From assembly GCA_001599595.1 (NCBI GenBank), contig BCHH01000006.1:1237197-1301196 (forward strand): a DNA stretch of 64,000 bases, written 5' to 3'. Within the stretch, counting starts at the first letter, position 1. Each line of letters opens with the position of its first letter. Of this stretch, positions 46,798 to 56,843 are shown piece by piece. Under the pieces are notes generated by a model. That model did no database searches. It saw only the letters and a program-made list of their open reading frames with translations, and was not told where the DNA came from. This DNA is from Beverwykella pulmonaria. Its lineage: Eukaryota; Ascomycota; Dothideomycetes; Pleosporales; Melanommataceae. The position numbers and the translations under genes are program-made.

Positions 46798-47023
46798 TAT
46801 AAAGGCTAGGTCAGAATCCTCACAGAATCGAACCATCTATGCAAACGCCCTCTTCCATCCTTCTCTCTCATAATCACATAACACGTGCGGTGCCGGCTTT
46901 CCTACCCGACTTGCTTCGCTCTATCCCTGTTTCAAACAGTGTTCTCGCGGCAATACACGTCCTTCACACCTCGCCTGGTCTGCTCTGCCTTGTTCCCATA
47001 GTAGCGCGTCACTCCACCGAGCT
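46798..47023 (+). promoter_or_regulatory. Promoter/leader of WD40 gene
   Basis: TATAAAGG at 46798-46805 is followed by a pyrimidine-rich leader and, 226 bp from the TATA start, by the ATG of the WD40 propeller gene. A different frame with an ATG at 46839 crosses the leader and overlaps the start, which would act as an upstream ORF if transcribed from this TATA. Confidence 0.5.
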
Positions 47024-47872
47024 ATGTGGGATCGCCATGTTGTCTTCTCGCCTGACGGCAAGCAGCTGGCGACCACCGGAGAATATGAAGTCACACTTTG
47101 GGACGCAGCTACAGGCGAATGGCTGCACAGTCTTCCTAACTATGGCGACCGTGTTGCTGTAGCCTTCTCGCCTGACAGCAAGAAGCTGGCGTTCGCCGGA
47201 ATACAACGAGTCACGCTTTGGGACGCAGCTACAGGCGAGCGGCTGCACAGTCTTCCTAGTCCTTACGAATATCTCGCTGTAGCTTTCTCGCCTGACGGCA
47301 AGCAGCTGGCGACCGCCGGACAAGACGGAGTCACACTTTGGGACGTAGCTACAGGCGAGCGGCTGAACAGTCTCCCTAGTCATTCCGAATATCTCGCTGT
47401 AGCTTTCTCGCCCGACGGCAAGCAGCTGGCGACCGCCGGACGATATGAAGTCACACTTTGGGACGCAGCTACAGGCAAGCGGCAGCGCAGTTTTCATAGT
47501 AATGACGAAAAAGTCGCTGTAGCTTTCTCACCTGACGGCAAGCAGCTGGCGACCGCCGGAAGACATCAAGTCACACTTTGGGACGCAGCTACAGGCAATT
47601 GGCTGCGCAGTCTTCATAGTAATAGTAATGACGACTATGTCGCTGTAGCCTTCTCGCCTGACGGCAAGCAGCTGGCGTCCGCCGGAAAACATGGGGTCAC
47701 ACTTTGGAACGCAGCTACACACGAGCGGCTGCACAGTCTTTATAACTGTGGCAACCATGTCACTGTAGCCTTCTCACCTGACGGAAAGCAGCTGGCGTCC
47801 GCCGGAAAAAAAGGAGCCAGACTGTGGGACGCAGCTACAGGTGAGCAGCTATCTTCAACCTCACTTAATTAG
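47024..47872 (+). CDS. Seven-blade WD40 protein with near-identical repeats
   Basis: Intronless 282-aa protein consisting only of seven WD40-type repeats. Each repeat follows the pattern VAVAFSPDGKQLATAG, three variable residues, VTLWDAATG, then a variable LHSL-type linker; unit length is 40 residues (42 in the fifth). Seven units are enough for a complete beta-propeller. The DNA of the units is also nearly identical, which points to recent duplication or gene conversion. Such high internal conservation is known for WD40 sensor domains of fungal NACHT/NLR proteins (HET-E/D/R), but no effector or NACHT domain precedes this one. It may be a detached sensor, a stand-alone gene, or a truncated NLR. 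It ends 27 bp before the next ATG. Confidence 0.85.
   Translation: MWDRHVVFSPDGKQLATTGEYEVTLWDAATGEWLHSLPNYGDRVAVAFSPDSKKLAFAGIQRVTLWDAATGERLHSLPSPYEYLAVAFSPDGKQLATAGQDGVTLWDVATGERLNSLPSHSEYLAVAFSPDGKQLATAGRYEVTLWDAATGKRQRSFHSNDEKVAVAFSPDGKQLATAGRHQVTLWDAATGNWLRSLHSNSNDDYVAVAFSPDGKQLASAGKHGVTLWNAATHERLHSLYNCGNHVTVAFSPDGKQLASAGKKGARLWDAATGEQLSSTSLN
47038..47860 (+). repeat. Tandem 120-bp WD40 units
   Basis: Seven tandem units. The core ttctcgcctgacggcaagca recurs at about 47045, 47285, 47405, 47525 and 47651, with diverged copies at 47165 (gacagcaaga) and 47771. Spacing is 120 bp, except 126 bp for the unit after 47525, which carries an extra aatagt. Confidence 0.9.
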
Positions 47873-47899
47873 GCCAACTTTTGGACTGCAGCTGCACCA

Positions 47900-49330
47900 A
47901 TGTTGGCAGTAGTGACACCGTTAGAGACGACTGAATTATTCAAGGAAATGGAAAATTTCTGGCACTTACCTGACGCTGGGAATTCTATGGCTCAAGTTCG
48001 GGACGCCTTATCGTATGTCAGAGGCAGCCACCACACAGTGAATATCTACGTGGATTGGCAGCTCCGAGAATTCATTCGTGATGGGCTAGACAAGACACAG
48101 GATCTTGCGTCGGTCCTGACAATCACAGGTGATCCGGATGAAGCGTATGGTTGTTCCTGCGAGGACTATGTGAAGTTTGCATGGAGAGAGAATGCCAGTA
48201 TTGCCGAATTCTTCCAAGCTTTTACAGTATCCGAGTTTATTTCTTCGGCAGAAGCGTGTAAGCACAACCCCTTCAAGCTCAACGGACATTGACCGTAGCT
48301 AACATTTCTGATTACTTTTGAAGACACTCAATTTGTCTTTCATTCGAGCCAACTTACCGTGTCCGCCAAAATGGAATCTTCCGCTTCCTCAAATGGACCC
48401 GAGAGGATCACATTCCAGTTAACTGCAGAAAAAGATTGCTTGGTTGGAATTTGTCAATGCATGTTGTGGCTTGTCGCAGTTTGCAGGCCTCCAAAACAAG
48501 GGAACATACACTCTTCCAGCACAGTCTTCGAGAAAGTGCGTGTGGACCACTTTGCAATCCGTATGGAACCATTGCGACCTCTTCTTTCGCCGGGATCCAC
48601 AACTAGCATTGGTTACTGTTGGCTCAACATGTTCGATGGAGGCTATGTCCTTGCCCAGGGTTTCCCTGTACCGCCAAGAAAACGTGGTCGTGGGATTGAG
48701 CTACCATTCGATATGATGGTCGAGCAAGCCATGACATACCATTCAATCAGTCATGGAGAGAGTATAATTCTGAAAGGTAGCCATACTGCGCTTGTTCCAA
48801 TATCAGTCGATGGTATTGAGAGCCTTGATCAGACGGAAGAGGTGCAATGGCACCTCATTGGCAAGAAACCAAATTTGGTTCAGGTTGATCTTGCGGACAA
48901 ATCAAATCGAGCCAAGGGCTACTACTTGACTGATGTTGAGTTTTCAACTGAGGACCCGGATCTATCTTGGGACACCATCAACCAAAGAGACTTGAAAATG
49001 CTGCCTGTCGAGAGTATCCAAAAACTCCTTGGGAAGCGATCGTTTGTTGGGCACTTCCCAAAAGCTCAGATCCTCCTTGGGTCTAAAGAAGCAGCATATG
49101 AAAAGGTTGAAAGATCCGACGCCAAACCTGTGATAGAGAATGTGCTGAAATTTGGGGAGGCAATCAACATTGGTATGGGCACAAACTTTGGTACTGGTGG
49201 CATCATCAATATGATAGGCAGTACGACGCTTCAGCGTTCGAAATACGACAACACGCCGAAGCAAGTCCCTGCATTTATTGGGGATCAGCTGCGTAACCGA
49301 CGCAGTAGGCCACATATTGCGGTGGAGTAA
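47900..49330 (+). CDS. Fungal-specific family protein, N-terminal part
   Basis: Two exons, 47900-48257 and 48324-49330, total 1365 nt, 454 aa, joined by a 66-bp GTAAGC..AG intron. It contains FWHLPDAGNSMAQVRDAL, DPDEAYGCSCEDYVKFAW, CQCMLWLVAVCRPPKQG, and GYCWLNMFDGGYVLAQGFPV followed by RKRGRGIELPFDMM, then VQWHLIGKK. This is the recognisable first two thirds of a widespread ascomycete protein of unknown function that often lies near NLR/HET genes. The reading stops at IAVE where the family normally continues. The missing C-terminal third is present 345 bp further on (next entry). The gene is therefore either split by an insertion or has a large unrecognised intron. Confidence 0.65.
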
Positions 49331-49674
49331 AGGTGTGTGATAAGGAAATGATCACACGGTGGTAGGAGGGCGACTCGCAGCCATGCGATGTCCGAAGCAA
49401 CAATGCACTAAAGGAGGGAGAAGAATCAAGATGGAGGTTTGGCAGTAGTAGACTGTTTCAATTTCGTTGTATCTAGCTACCAAACCAAATGAAAGATGAA
49501 AGTGTGATGAAAAACAGATGAAGTATTCGTGATCTCGTTGGGGGTCGGTTCGTGTGTTTGTGATGATGGTGTTCGTTTTGTTGTGATGCGATTGTGTTCG
49601 ATGCGATCGTTTTTGATGCGATACGATGGGTGTGTGGGTGTCGTGTTCGGGTCCCCATATATATACCGCGTTGA
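49331..49674. other. Segment interrupting the fungal-specific family gene
   Basis: 344 bp between the two halves. It starts with a small palindrome (gtgtgat..atcacac, 49334-49356). It then carries short imperfect gatgcgat repeats (about 49582-49625) and the promoter-like run catatatatacc (about 49655-49666). The minus strand is C/A-rich, like a leader. No coding frame recognised. Confidence 0.5.
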
Positions 49675-50847
49675 GTGATGACGAAGCAAGCAGCTGACAG
49701 AGAAACCAAGACCTGTTCCCTGCACCATGCATCCAAGCCTTCCACCCATGCCAGTGGTATATTCGTGCAAAGTAGCACTTTGCTACGGCGCAGTATCTTG
49801 TACGATGTTGAGAAAAAGACTGCTTGGATGATACCAGAAACATGCCTTATCCTGTATCTGATGCACTGCTGGGCTTCCTTGCAGGTACGACCACCAGTAA
49901 CCGACGACCAGCAGGAGCCACCCGAAGACCATTCGTCTCAACAAATTGGGAGATGCGAACAGTCTGAATCTCGACAAGAAAAGCCTCTGGAGTTAAACGC
50001 GCGTTCTGTTCTGGAGCATATGCCTTTCATAGAAGCGTCTTGTGACGGTGGAAAAACAGCGGCACATACTATTTGGAGCAAGTGTTCTCAGCTTCTGGAA
50101 CTTCCCAAACATATCCGCTCCGCTGAAAAACCAGAGAAACCGGTGTACGTCGTGAACATTGTATTCAGGATGTTTTTGAAAATCGACGCATTGATCGAGC
50201 ACCAGAAACGAAAGAAGTTGGGTTTTTGGGAAAACCAAAGAGATTATCCTTATATGTGGGGATATGAGCTTGCAGACGTTGCTGAGCTTAATGAAGCGCC
50301 TGCAAAAAGGGCTTGCATTGACAAAGCGCAGTCTGGTGGATGGTACTATCTTACTGAACTGAAGTCTGAAATTGCCATTCTTTTCAGCAAAAATTTCAGC
50401 GACTTGATCAAGTACAAGCCTGGTCAGACAATTTGTTATTGTTGGAAAAGTGTACCTACGGGGTATAACTTTCTCTTAGCTAACAGTGAAGCTCTGAAAT
50501 ACCTCCAGAATGAATTAATTTAAAGAGGTGTTTCCAGCTCCAAGTTCTTCCTTTCTGATAATTATTACGGGATCGATGGACGCGAACCCAAGCAGTGTAA
50601 GAATAAAGGCTGGCCTTGTTACAATTTGGCCTGGCAACTGTGGCGGAAGGAACTAAACCTTGTTATAGAAGTGAAGAATGGTGAAGCAGTGGTTATTGGA
50701 AAGGCAATTGCGAAGCTAACGAAGACTCCTAAAGACGGCTTCCAATTTCTGGAACTGAGGCACTCAATTAATCTGGTCAGATCTCAATGGGTCAGTAGGC
50801 GTTTATCTGAAATAAGTGAACTACCAAACAGAGGCCCTAATGGTTAA
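49675..50847 (+). pseudogene. Fungal-specific family protein, C-terminal part with nonsense codon
   Basis: Continuation of the same family. LLRRSILYDVEKKTAWMIPE, CDGGKTAAHTIWSK, WGYELADVAELNEAPAK, and GWYYLTELKSEIAILF run to NELI, where a TAA (50521-50523) interrupts. The same frame continues without shift as SSKFFLSDNYYGIDG, NLAWQLWRKELNLVIEVK, and LVRSQWVSRRLSEISELPN to a TAA ending at 50847. The first TAA fits CAA mutated at CpA. The reading beyond 50847 still looks codon-like for about 18 codons, so that TAA may be a second nonsense change. The ATG choice at the left is uncertain because the left edge abuts the interrupting segment. Confidence 0.65.
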
Positions 50848-51314
50848 GCTTCTCATGGAGAGGCTAAATGTGATGCAGTTGCTGAACCTAAAGAATTCTG
50901 ACAGCTTGGATGATGTAGAATACATGAGTTGTGATAAATAGCCTAACAAGAACTTCAAGAAGTGAGAACTATCCACACTTGCCAGTTCAGGCCGTCTCTA
51001 GACCTGATAAAGAAGACTTGGAGCAATTAGGCAAATCTCTTTTTTTGTTTTGTTCACATGGCATACTTGTAGTTTATGTAGAGACGCTAGGGAGCGGACA
51101 GAGGTGGTGCCAGGCTTGGTCGATGGCCGAGTTGGGGATAACTAAATCACAGAGTAGCATAGAATGATGCTAATGGCGGTCAAAAGGATGATCCAGAAAT
51201 TGGGAATATGACCGGGAAGTGTGGGTCACTTCCTATTCATGCATATGCTTCTGCACTTGTATTTAGTCCAGCTCGCAGCCAGATAAGGAAATATTTTATG
51301 GAGGAAGAGCCAAA
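50848..51314. other. Spacer with decayed sequence
   Basis: About 470 bp, A/T-rich, no coding frame supported. It separates two relics and probably contains decayed continuation of the left one. Confidence 0.35.
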
Positions 51315-52061
51315 GTGGGTTACGATAAAGCCGGCTATGAGAGATTATTAGGGCGCGTGCCTGCAGACGTTCGAGGGCCATACAGTTCCGTCGACTCAGT
51401 AGCCTTCTTCCACGACTCAACCCGGCTGGCGTCCGGGTCAGACGACGACACAGTCAATCAAGGCCTAGCTTTGAGTTCAGATTGTATTTGGATAACGTGC
51501 AATTCAGAAAACCTATTGTGGCTACCTTCAGAGTATCGACCATTATGTTCGACAGTATCTGAGAAAACGACTGGTATTGGTACTGGAAATGGAAAGGTAT
51601 GGATATGCAAGGTCCAACGTACTGCCCAACTTTACCGCGGTAACCTAAATCACACCCTACGCAATCCAGTGCTGCTTATTGCTGAGACTTATGATCCAGC
51701 CACGCCACTGCGCAATGGTCACCGGCTGCTGGCAGAAATGGGCAGTAATGCACGGCTCATTGTGCACCACGGATATGGTCATTCGTCGAGGGACATATCA
51801 AATTGTACTAATTCCATTGCTAAAGAATTCATACTTCATGGCACACTGCCTGAGGACCAGGAAACCGTGTGTTACGCGGATGAGAAACCGTACTTTTATC
51901 GCGGCAATGACGATGGTTCAGTGGGCTGGCATTTACCAAAATATGTATTGCAATGTGGAGGGAGCATACACAGGATCCCACCTTGTGGAATCCTTGGTTT
52001 TAAAGCAATAAGCTATCTTGTAATGTTATCATGTAAAAGAGGATATAAATTTCTAATTTGA
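51315..52061 (+). pseudogene. Chimeric ORF: NLR WD40 tail joined to TAP-like hydrolase tail
   Basis: One open frame, no ATG near its start (the first codon of the frame is GTG). Left part: VDSVAFFHDSTRLASGSDDD, then the NLR-tail block NQGLALSSDCIWITCNSENL with LLWLPSEYRP and GKVWICKV. Right part, from about 51640: LRNPVLLIAETYDPATPLRN, IVHHGYGHSSRD, and CTNSIAKEFILHGTLPEDQ, the C-terminal domain of alpha/beta hydrolases of the TAP-like (peptidase S33) family, including the Asp and His of the catalytic triad. The nucleophile half is absent. Two 3' fragments of unrelated genes have thus been joined in frame. An intact functional gene is unlikely. Confidence 0.75.
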
Positions 52062-52467
52062 AGCTTCCAATAGCGTATTTTGTCCGAGATTCTGTGATGC
52101 GACATGCTACCGTATAGAAGAGGAGACTCTTCTTCAGGGGCGAAGCATCTTGTTACAATGATTGCAGTGGGAGCTTTAGTTGCTGTTAACGCACTGTCGT
52201 GCCCAGCATATAAATTTATATCTTTAATCAAAGATTTACTAAATTATTCCTCTACTACCAACCTAACGCATAACATTGTAGTCTTATCAAACCTTACAGC
52301 AGGATCATTCTAAACCATTTCAATATCGAGCGGTATACTTGCATTACTAGCCTCTATGTCGCACGCAGGATAGTAAGGAGGTCGAGATACAAGCTACACT
52401 GTCCTAATGGACGCTTTGGCGCCATAACTTCAACTCTGGCGCCAATTTTTCTAGCTTTCTCTGTTGC
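52062..52467. other. Spacer before membrane protein gene 3' end
   Basis: About 400 bp, A/T-rich, with nothing supported. Confidence 0.35.
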
Positions 52468-53469
52468 TTAATCTAGACTACTGATCTCTTCAAGAACCCA
52501 TAGAGCTGTTATCCGCGAAAGTGCGGCCACACCTCCATAGAGAGCGAGTATCCTAATCGCATTACTACCAGTAACCAGAGTTAAACTCGAGAAGACTACC
52601 GTTCCATATAAGTAAATAACATTGTTTAAAAAATCCACGCAGGCTTTACTCCAACGTGCAAACTTCTTGGAAGTACATTCGAACTTCCAACCGTCTTGCG
52701 TTAGATCCCAGATTAATAGAGGTCGTCGATTACTGGAAAACTGTGCCGCGGAGATGTTAGAGATTTTTAGGCTTAAACGCATGCATATAACGGCCAGAAT
52801 ATGATGAAATACGGAAATGCATAGCCAAAAGATGGGATAAAAGTCTGTCCAACACGCCCATGATACAACAGCCTTTCTGCCTATCTCGACAGTTTGCCAA
52901 GTGACTAATGCTGCACCAACCCCAGTAAGGGTATGCACAGCGACGACATCGATGCGCCTCCACCATGGGATCGAAGTAGCTGATGTCGCTGGTTCAATGA
53001 CACCATATGGACCGAGATTTATAATTTGATTTCCCGTTTTAGCTGAGATATGCCCCGCGCGTGGTCTTTTATTCATGCTGGTTATGCTAAGAAAGAATGC
53101 CAGCAAAGGGTATCGGGAATTGATGCGGATGATATCTTCATTTGTGTTCCCAAGGACTAGAAGAACCGTTGGAACCTTGCCCAGCTAAGTTACGGGTAGT
53201 TGCGATAGTGACTGTGGGGTGCTTACAAATCCCAATATAGCGGAACCGCTAGACAATATACTTTGATACTGATTTGGTATGTATTCCATAACGCAAGCAA
53301 AAGCATCGCGGCAATTCTGCCGAATTCCTATGCTTTCCGCGGTGAAACTCGAATTTTCAATACAGTATCGTACACCTTCCGTTGCGATGCCAGGATATGT
53401 TTGCTGAAATTTCGCAGTAGACCAGGGCGTAATTGCAACTAGTATAAATAATAATTGTCGGAAAGCCAT
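52468..53469 (-). CDS. Membrane protein with signal peptide, fungal-specific
   Basis: 316-aa protein from exons 53469-53227 and 53175-52468, total 951 nt, 51-bp intron. The N-terminus MAFRQLLFILVAITPWSTAK is a signal peptide. An extracellular stretch contains three cysteines (YCIENSS, RQNCRDAFACVM). Membrane spans follow: SILSSGSAILGFVPTVLLVLG, VVAVHTLTGVGAALVTW, FYPIFWLCISVFHHILAVI, NVIYLYGTVVFSSLTLVTG, and ILALYGGVAALSRITALWVL. This resembles a family of ascomycete plasma-membrane proteins with the GFVPTVLLVLGNTNED signature. Its role is unknown. The frame is intact, unlike most neighbours. Confidence 0.8.
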
Positions 53470-54570
53470 AGTGATCGGAGTTGACACTAACAAAGAGAAT
53501 GTAAGAATCCGTTATAGATGCAAGATTGATCTTCGAAGCAGGCTTTATATAGTTCATCCAAGGCTTTAACATCGGGGCAGTGCTAGCGTCCAAAGGCAAG
53601 CTTTATTGTAAGGCTATACCGCCATACTATCCAATTGGCGGCTAGCCCATATAGTACAGCACTTCGCAAAAGAAGCGGTCCTTGTCTGTGTGTCCGCGGG
53701 CGGGGTACGGCTGATTATACCGCCCACGGTGAGGCGCAGTAAGGCTGACACGTAGCCATCAGATTGCAGAAGGCGAACTTGCAAGCGACTAGACGAATGA
53801 GCTCATACAAGTATCTTTCAGGGCGGACGAACGCATTGGTGACGCTAGCAGGGAGGACAGCCGACCCGCTCCAGCCACACCCTTGTAAGAGTTGGCTACT
53901 TCAGGAAATATTTATCGGGAAGTGTTGTTGAGTGGCCATCTCCGGGAGGTGAGATGGAAGTCAAACAATCGATTTATGCCAAGCCGCGGTGCCACGTGCT
54001 CCGTGCAATGGAGCGATCTACACTACCATCAATGGCTATTCGCCGATGAGCACGGTGTCTGGCTTGGCGCTCGAATTTGAGATCCGTCCAGCACGTCGGC
54101 ATTTGATAAACGCCGGTGCAACAACATCTCGAACAAATAAGAATCAAGTCTTCATCCATCCCTCCAATCTCCTCTCACCTCGATCCCTCTGCATGCTCTG
54201 CGCCTCGTTAGCTGCGATTCTAGCAGCGCCCGGTGTTTGTAAACTTCTCCCCCGACGTTCAACTTCGCCGCATCCGCGGATAGCTCGCCAACGAGCCCTG
54301 CCCTGCCCGCGTCATCCTCGCTGAAAACGTGCCCGTAGTCCATTCCTACGGGCACTACAACCCAAGCGACGTTGACCGCTCCAGTATATGCATGCAAATG
54401 TGAACCGACGCTCGCTGTGGCGGAAGGATAGATGGATAGGACAAAGCAATGGCCCCTGACTAAGAAAGCTTGGCGCAGAGAAAACGACGTCTTGACAGAC
54501 GAGGGCTAACATATAGCTGAAACTTAGGGGGCTTTGTAAATCTCGATAGCCCAGAGCCGACTGAAATAAT
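53470..54570. other. Intergenic region
   Basis: About 1.1 kb, in parts GC-rich (53690-53760, 54220-54330). No conserved frame; several short frames on both strands overlap and none shows a motif. Confidence 0.35.
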
Positions 54571-54815
54571 TCATTTCAAACAGATCTCTATTCGTGCATT
54601 CACGAGCGCCTCGTGACTTCCTAAATCAAATGAGCCTGGAAATCGATCCCAAGTCATGTCATCATCATACCAAGCTCGCCCAAGTACAAGGTACTTCCCG
54701 TCTTCGGGGCGCAAGACAATTGGTCTTGAACAAGTAGGTATCAACCAGATTTCATCACCTGGTCGCATCTCCAGAGAAGCAAGACCCAACGATGCAGCTA
54801 AGCAGTACCTAAGGA
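54571..54815 (-). pseudogene. HET-type gene, C-terminal fragment
   Basis: Reads RYCLAASLGLASLEMRPGDE, IWLIPTCSRPIVLRPEDGKY, LVLGRAWYDDDMTW and ends at a stop at 54571. The block GDEIWLIP ... P.VLR ... YLVLGRAY-like is the usual last domain of HET proteins (GDxIWVLxGxxxPFVLR, then YxLVGExY). The HET domain itself is not found upstream (to the right). A TTAG/GTAC splice-like boundary precedes it. This is a third HET remnant in the accessory part, on the minus strand. Confidence 0.65.
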
Positions 54816-55251
54816 TGTAGATGCTTTAGAACTAGACCACAGCATGGCTGGTAGCCACAGCATATGAAATTGCCTGTGGGTGATGGTCGGAATGAGGGAA
54901 CAGCACTACAAGCCGCTCAAAAAAAGGGGAACTCAGAGATGTTGGCCCTTTTTAACAGTTTCAACAGTGTTAGGCGGGGATTCTAGAGATCTAGATGCGC
55001 AATTTTAATGTGAAGGCAAAGAATTTTATTGTTAAATGCTGTCGATTCTTACCAGAACTGCTCTGCAACATATTTCTGTTGCCATTCATCTCTCCGACAT
55101 TTAGAGCTTCTCCTACGTGCACAAAGAGTTGATTACTGAGTTGTTGTCAAATGAATATAATGAGAGAACTAATAATTTTCTACTCCTTGTCCAAGACTGC
55201 CACAAAAATTTTCATCTAGCCTGATTCTGGCTTGATGCCCATCAGACTTCT

Positions 55252-56271
55252 TCAAAGCCATTGCTTGTTTCCATGATGACTGAGGAAAGCCCCTCCATCG
55301 CCCTTCTCGAGGCTGGCATTATCAATAACAGACATCATTGCCTTGACAGATTCCTCTGTGGTACTTGGCCCCTTGAAGTGTGGCGCGTATGCAGCGAACT
55401 TTGCGCCCATGGCCATCACAGTTTGCATCTGCTCTTCCGTAGCTATGAGATGGTTAGAAGTGCCCTAAGCATACAAAGTGATTGACCTTACTATTCTTAT
55501 ATTGACCGGTTTCAACGAAACCAGGCGATAAGCTCAAGAACAAAACTCCGTTGCTGTTAAGTCCGGCGCTGTACTTTGCAATGGTGGTATTCAGAGCGGC
55601 TTTGCTGATTGAATACGGCGCAGCATGGTCGAGCTCATACTTTACAGTTAGTGAGTCGTCTGCAAGACCCGATCCTATGGCAATGACTTTCTTTGCACTC
55701 CCTTTAAGGATTAACGGTAGGAAGAGGTTGAAGAGATGAATGTTTGCAACGACGTTGATCTTAAAGTTCTCTATCAGATCCTTCTCGAGTGCTTCTGGAT
55801 CCTTTCCACTAACGCTAGTCAGTTATTAGGTTCCAGCATCACAAATTTGGTACTTACAGCGTATAAAGTCCATCATAGGCTGACCATTTTGAGAGGAAAG
55901 CGGCGTTGGCGATGAGATAGTCGAGTTTTCCACCAGTTATGGATGCAGTCTCATCAGCCGCCCTCTTGGACCTATATGAGCGAAAATTGTCACTGCACCA
56001 CGGCGAACAGTCTCACCTTGATTGCTTTATAGTCCCCAACATCCGCTTGAACAATGTAGATGTTCTTGCGCTCGGACAATTCCTGGGCTACTGATTTCTC
56101 TGTTGTCGGTTTGTCCCGTACCAGACCAATGACGGTGTTGTTGGAATCGCTAGACAGCTGCCGCAGGAATTCAAACTAGGACAACATTTTAGTTTTATGG
56201 CCGCGCAGGAACAGTGATTACGAGCTTACGCCTATTCCCCTGGAGGCTCCGGTGATGAGGTAGGAAGGCAT
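55252..56271 (-). CDS. Short-chain dehydrogenase/reductase
   Basis: 273-aa SDR enzyme from five exons: 56271-56230, 56175-56017, 55964-55858, 55814-55492 and 55442-55252, total 822 nt. The cofactor-binding glycine motif is TGASRGIG at residues 7-14. An acidic DVGDY follows the second strand. IANAAF replaces the usual NNAG/NAG. The active-site residues are YSISK (Tyr and Lys), preceded by the Ser of IAIGSGLA. It is NAD(P)-dependent; the preference cannot be told, but the Arg in the glycine motif is compatible with NADP. The C-terminal part (LSLSPGFVETG) is standard. A TATA-like CTTTTATA at 56383-56390 (TATAAAAG on the coding strand) lies 112 bp upstream of the start. Divergent from a Zn2Cys6 regulator. 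Confidence 0.9.
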
Positions 56272-56843
56272 TGTGTGAGGTTTAGGGGTTTGTAAAAGAA
56301 GGCTGAGTGGTAATTGAATGGTGACTTGGAGACAAGATTGATGTAGATGATTGTTCTATAGATGCCCGGTACCCAAGTGAGCTTTTATACCCCTCCCATA
56401 TACAGAGTTCTTTTCAGCATAGGTCTAATCATTAGGGCAATCTAATTTGTAAGATGCAGTGCTGGCATTGTAGATGCCTCAGCGAATTACATCTCTGATA
56501 CACTTTCCAAATGCCCAAACCGGGGCGCTTGCGGATTCGGAGGGTCTATATCCTTACAAATCTGATTATTGGTCTCGCGGAAAGTCGCCTAGAGTCCCAA
56601 ACCGGCTAGCGGGCGGACAATTGGTGGACTAGAGCATGAAGCTTAAATCCGGTCCCTCGCAGAAAGATGCCGGCCATCTACTTTCGATCTTTCCACCCTT
56701 CCAAGACATCTCTCCGCGCAATCATTTCACCAAATCTCAAACCGAAAAACTGGTCAAGAACAGTAGCCGCTTAAACGCCACCGGCATTCCCCACCCAGCC
56801 GCATTATTAATCCACGATAGGGCACCGGAATCGGTGGAAAGAC
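56272..56843. promoter_or_regulatory. Divergent promoter, SDR gene and Zn2Cys6 regulator
   Basis: 572 bp. It contains TATAAAAG for the SDR gene (minus strand, 56390-56383). Several CGG/CCG triplets lie in 56517-56625, including cggattcgg near 56533 and accggctagcgggcgg near 56601, the half-sites usually recognised by Zn2Cys6 proteins. Spacing is irregular, so binding is an inference. Confidence 0.55.

Noticed and set aside
47009..47497. Minus-strand frame with repeated SGGRQLLAV words
   Set aside because: Pure antisense image of the WD40 units.
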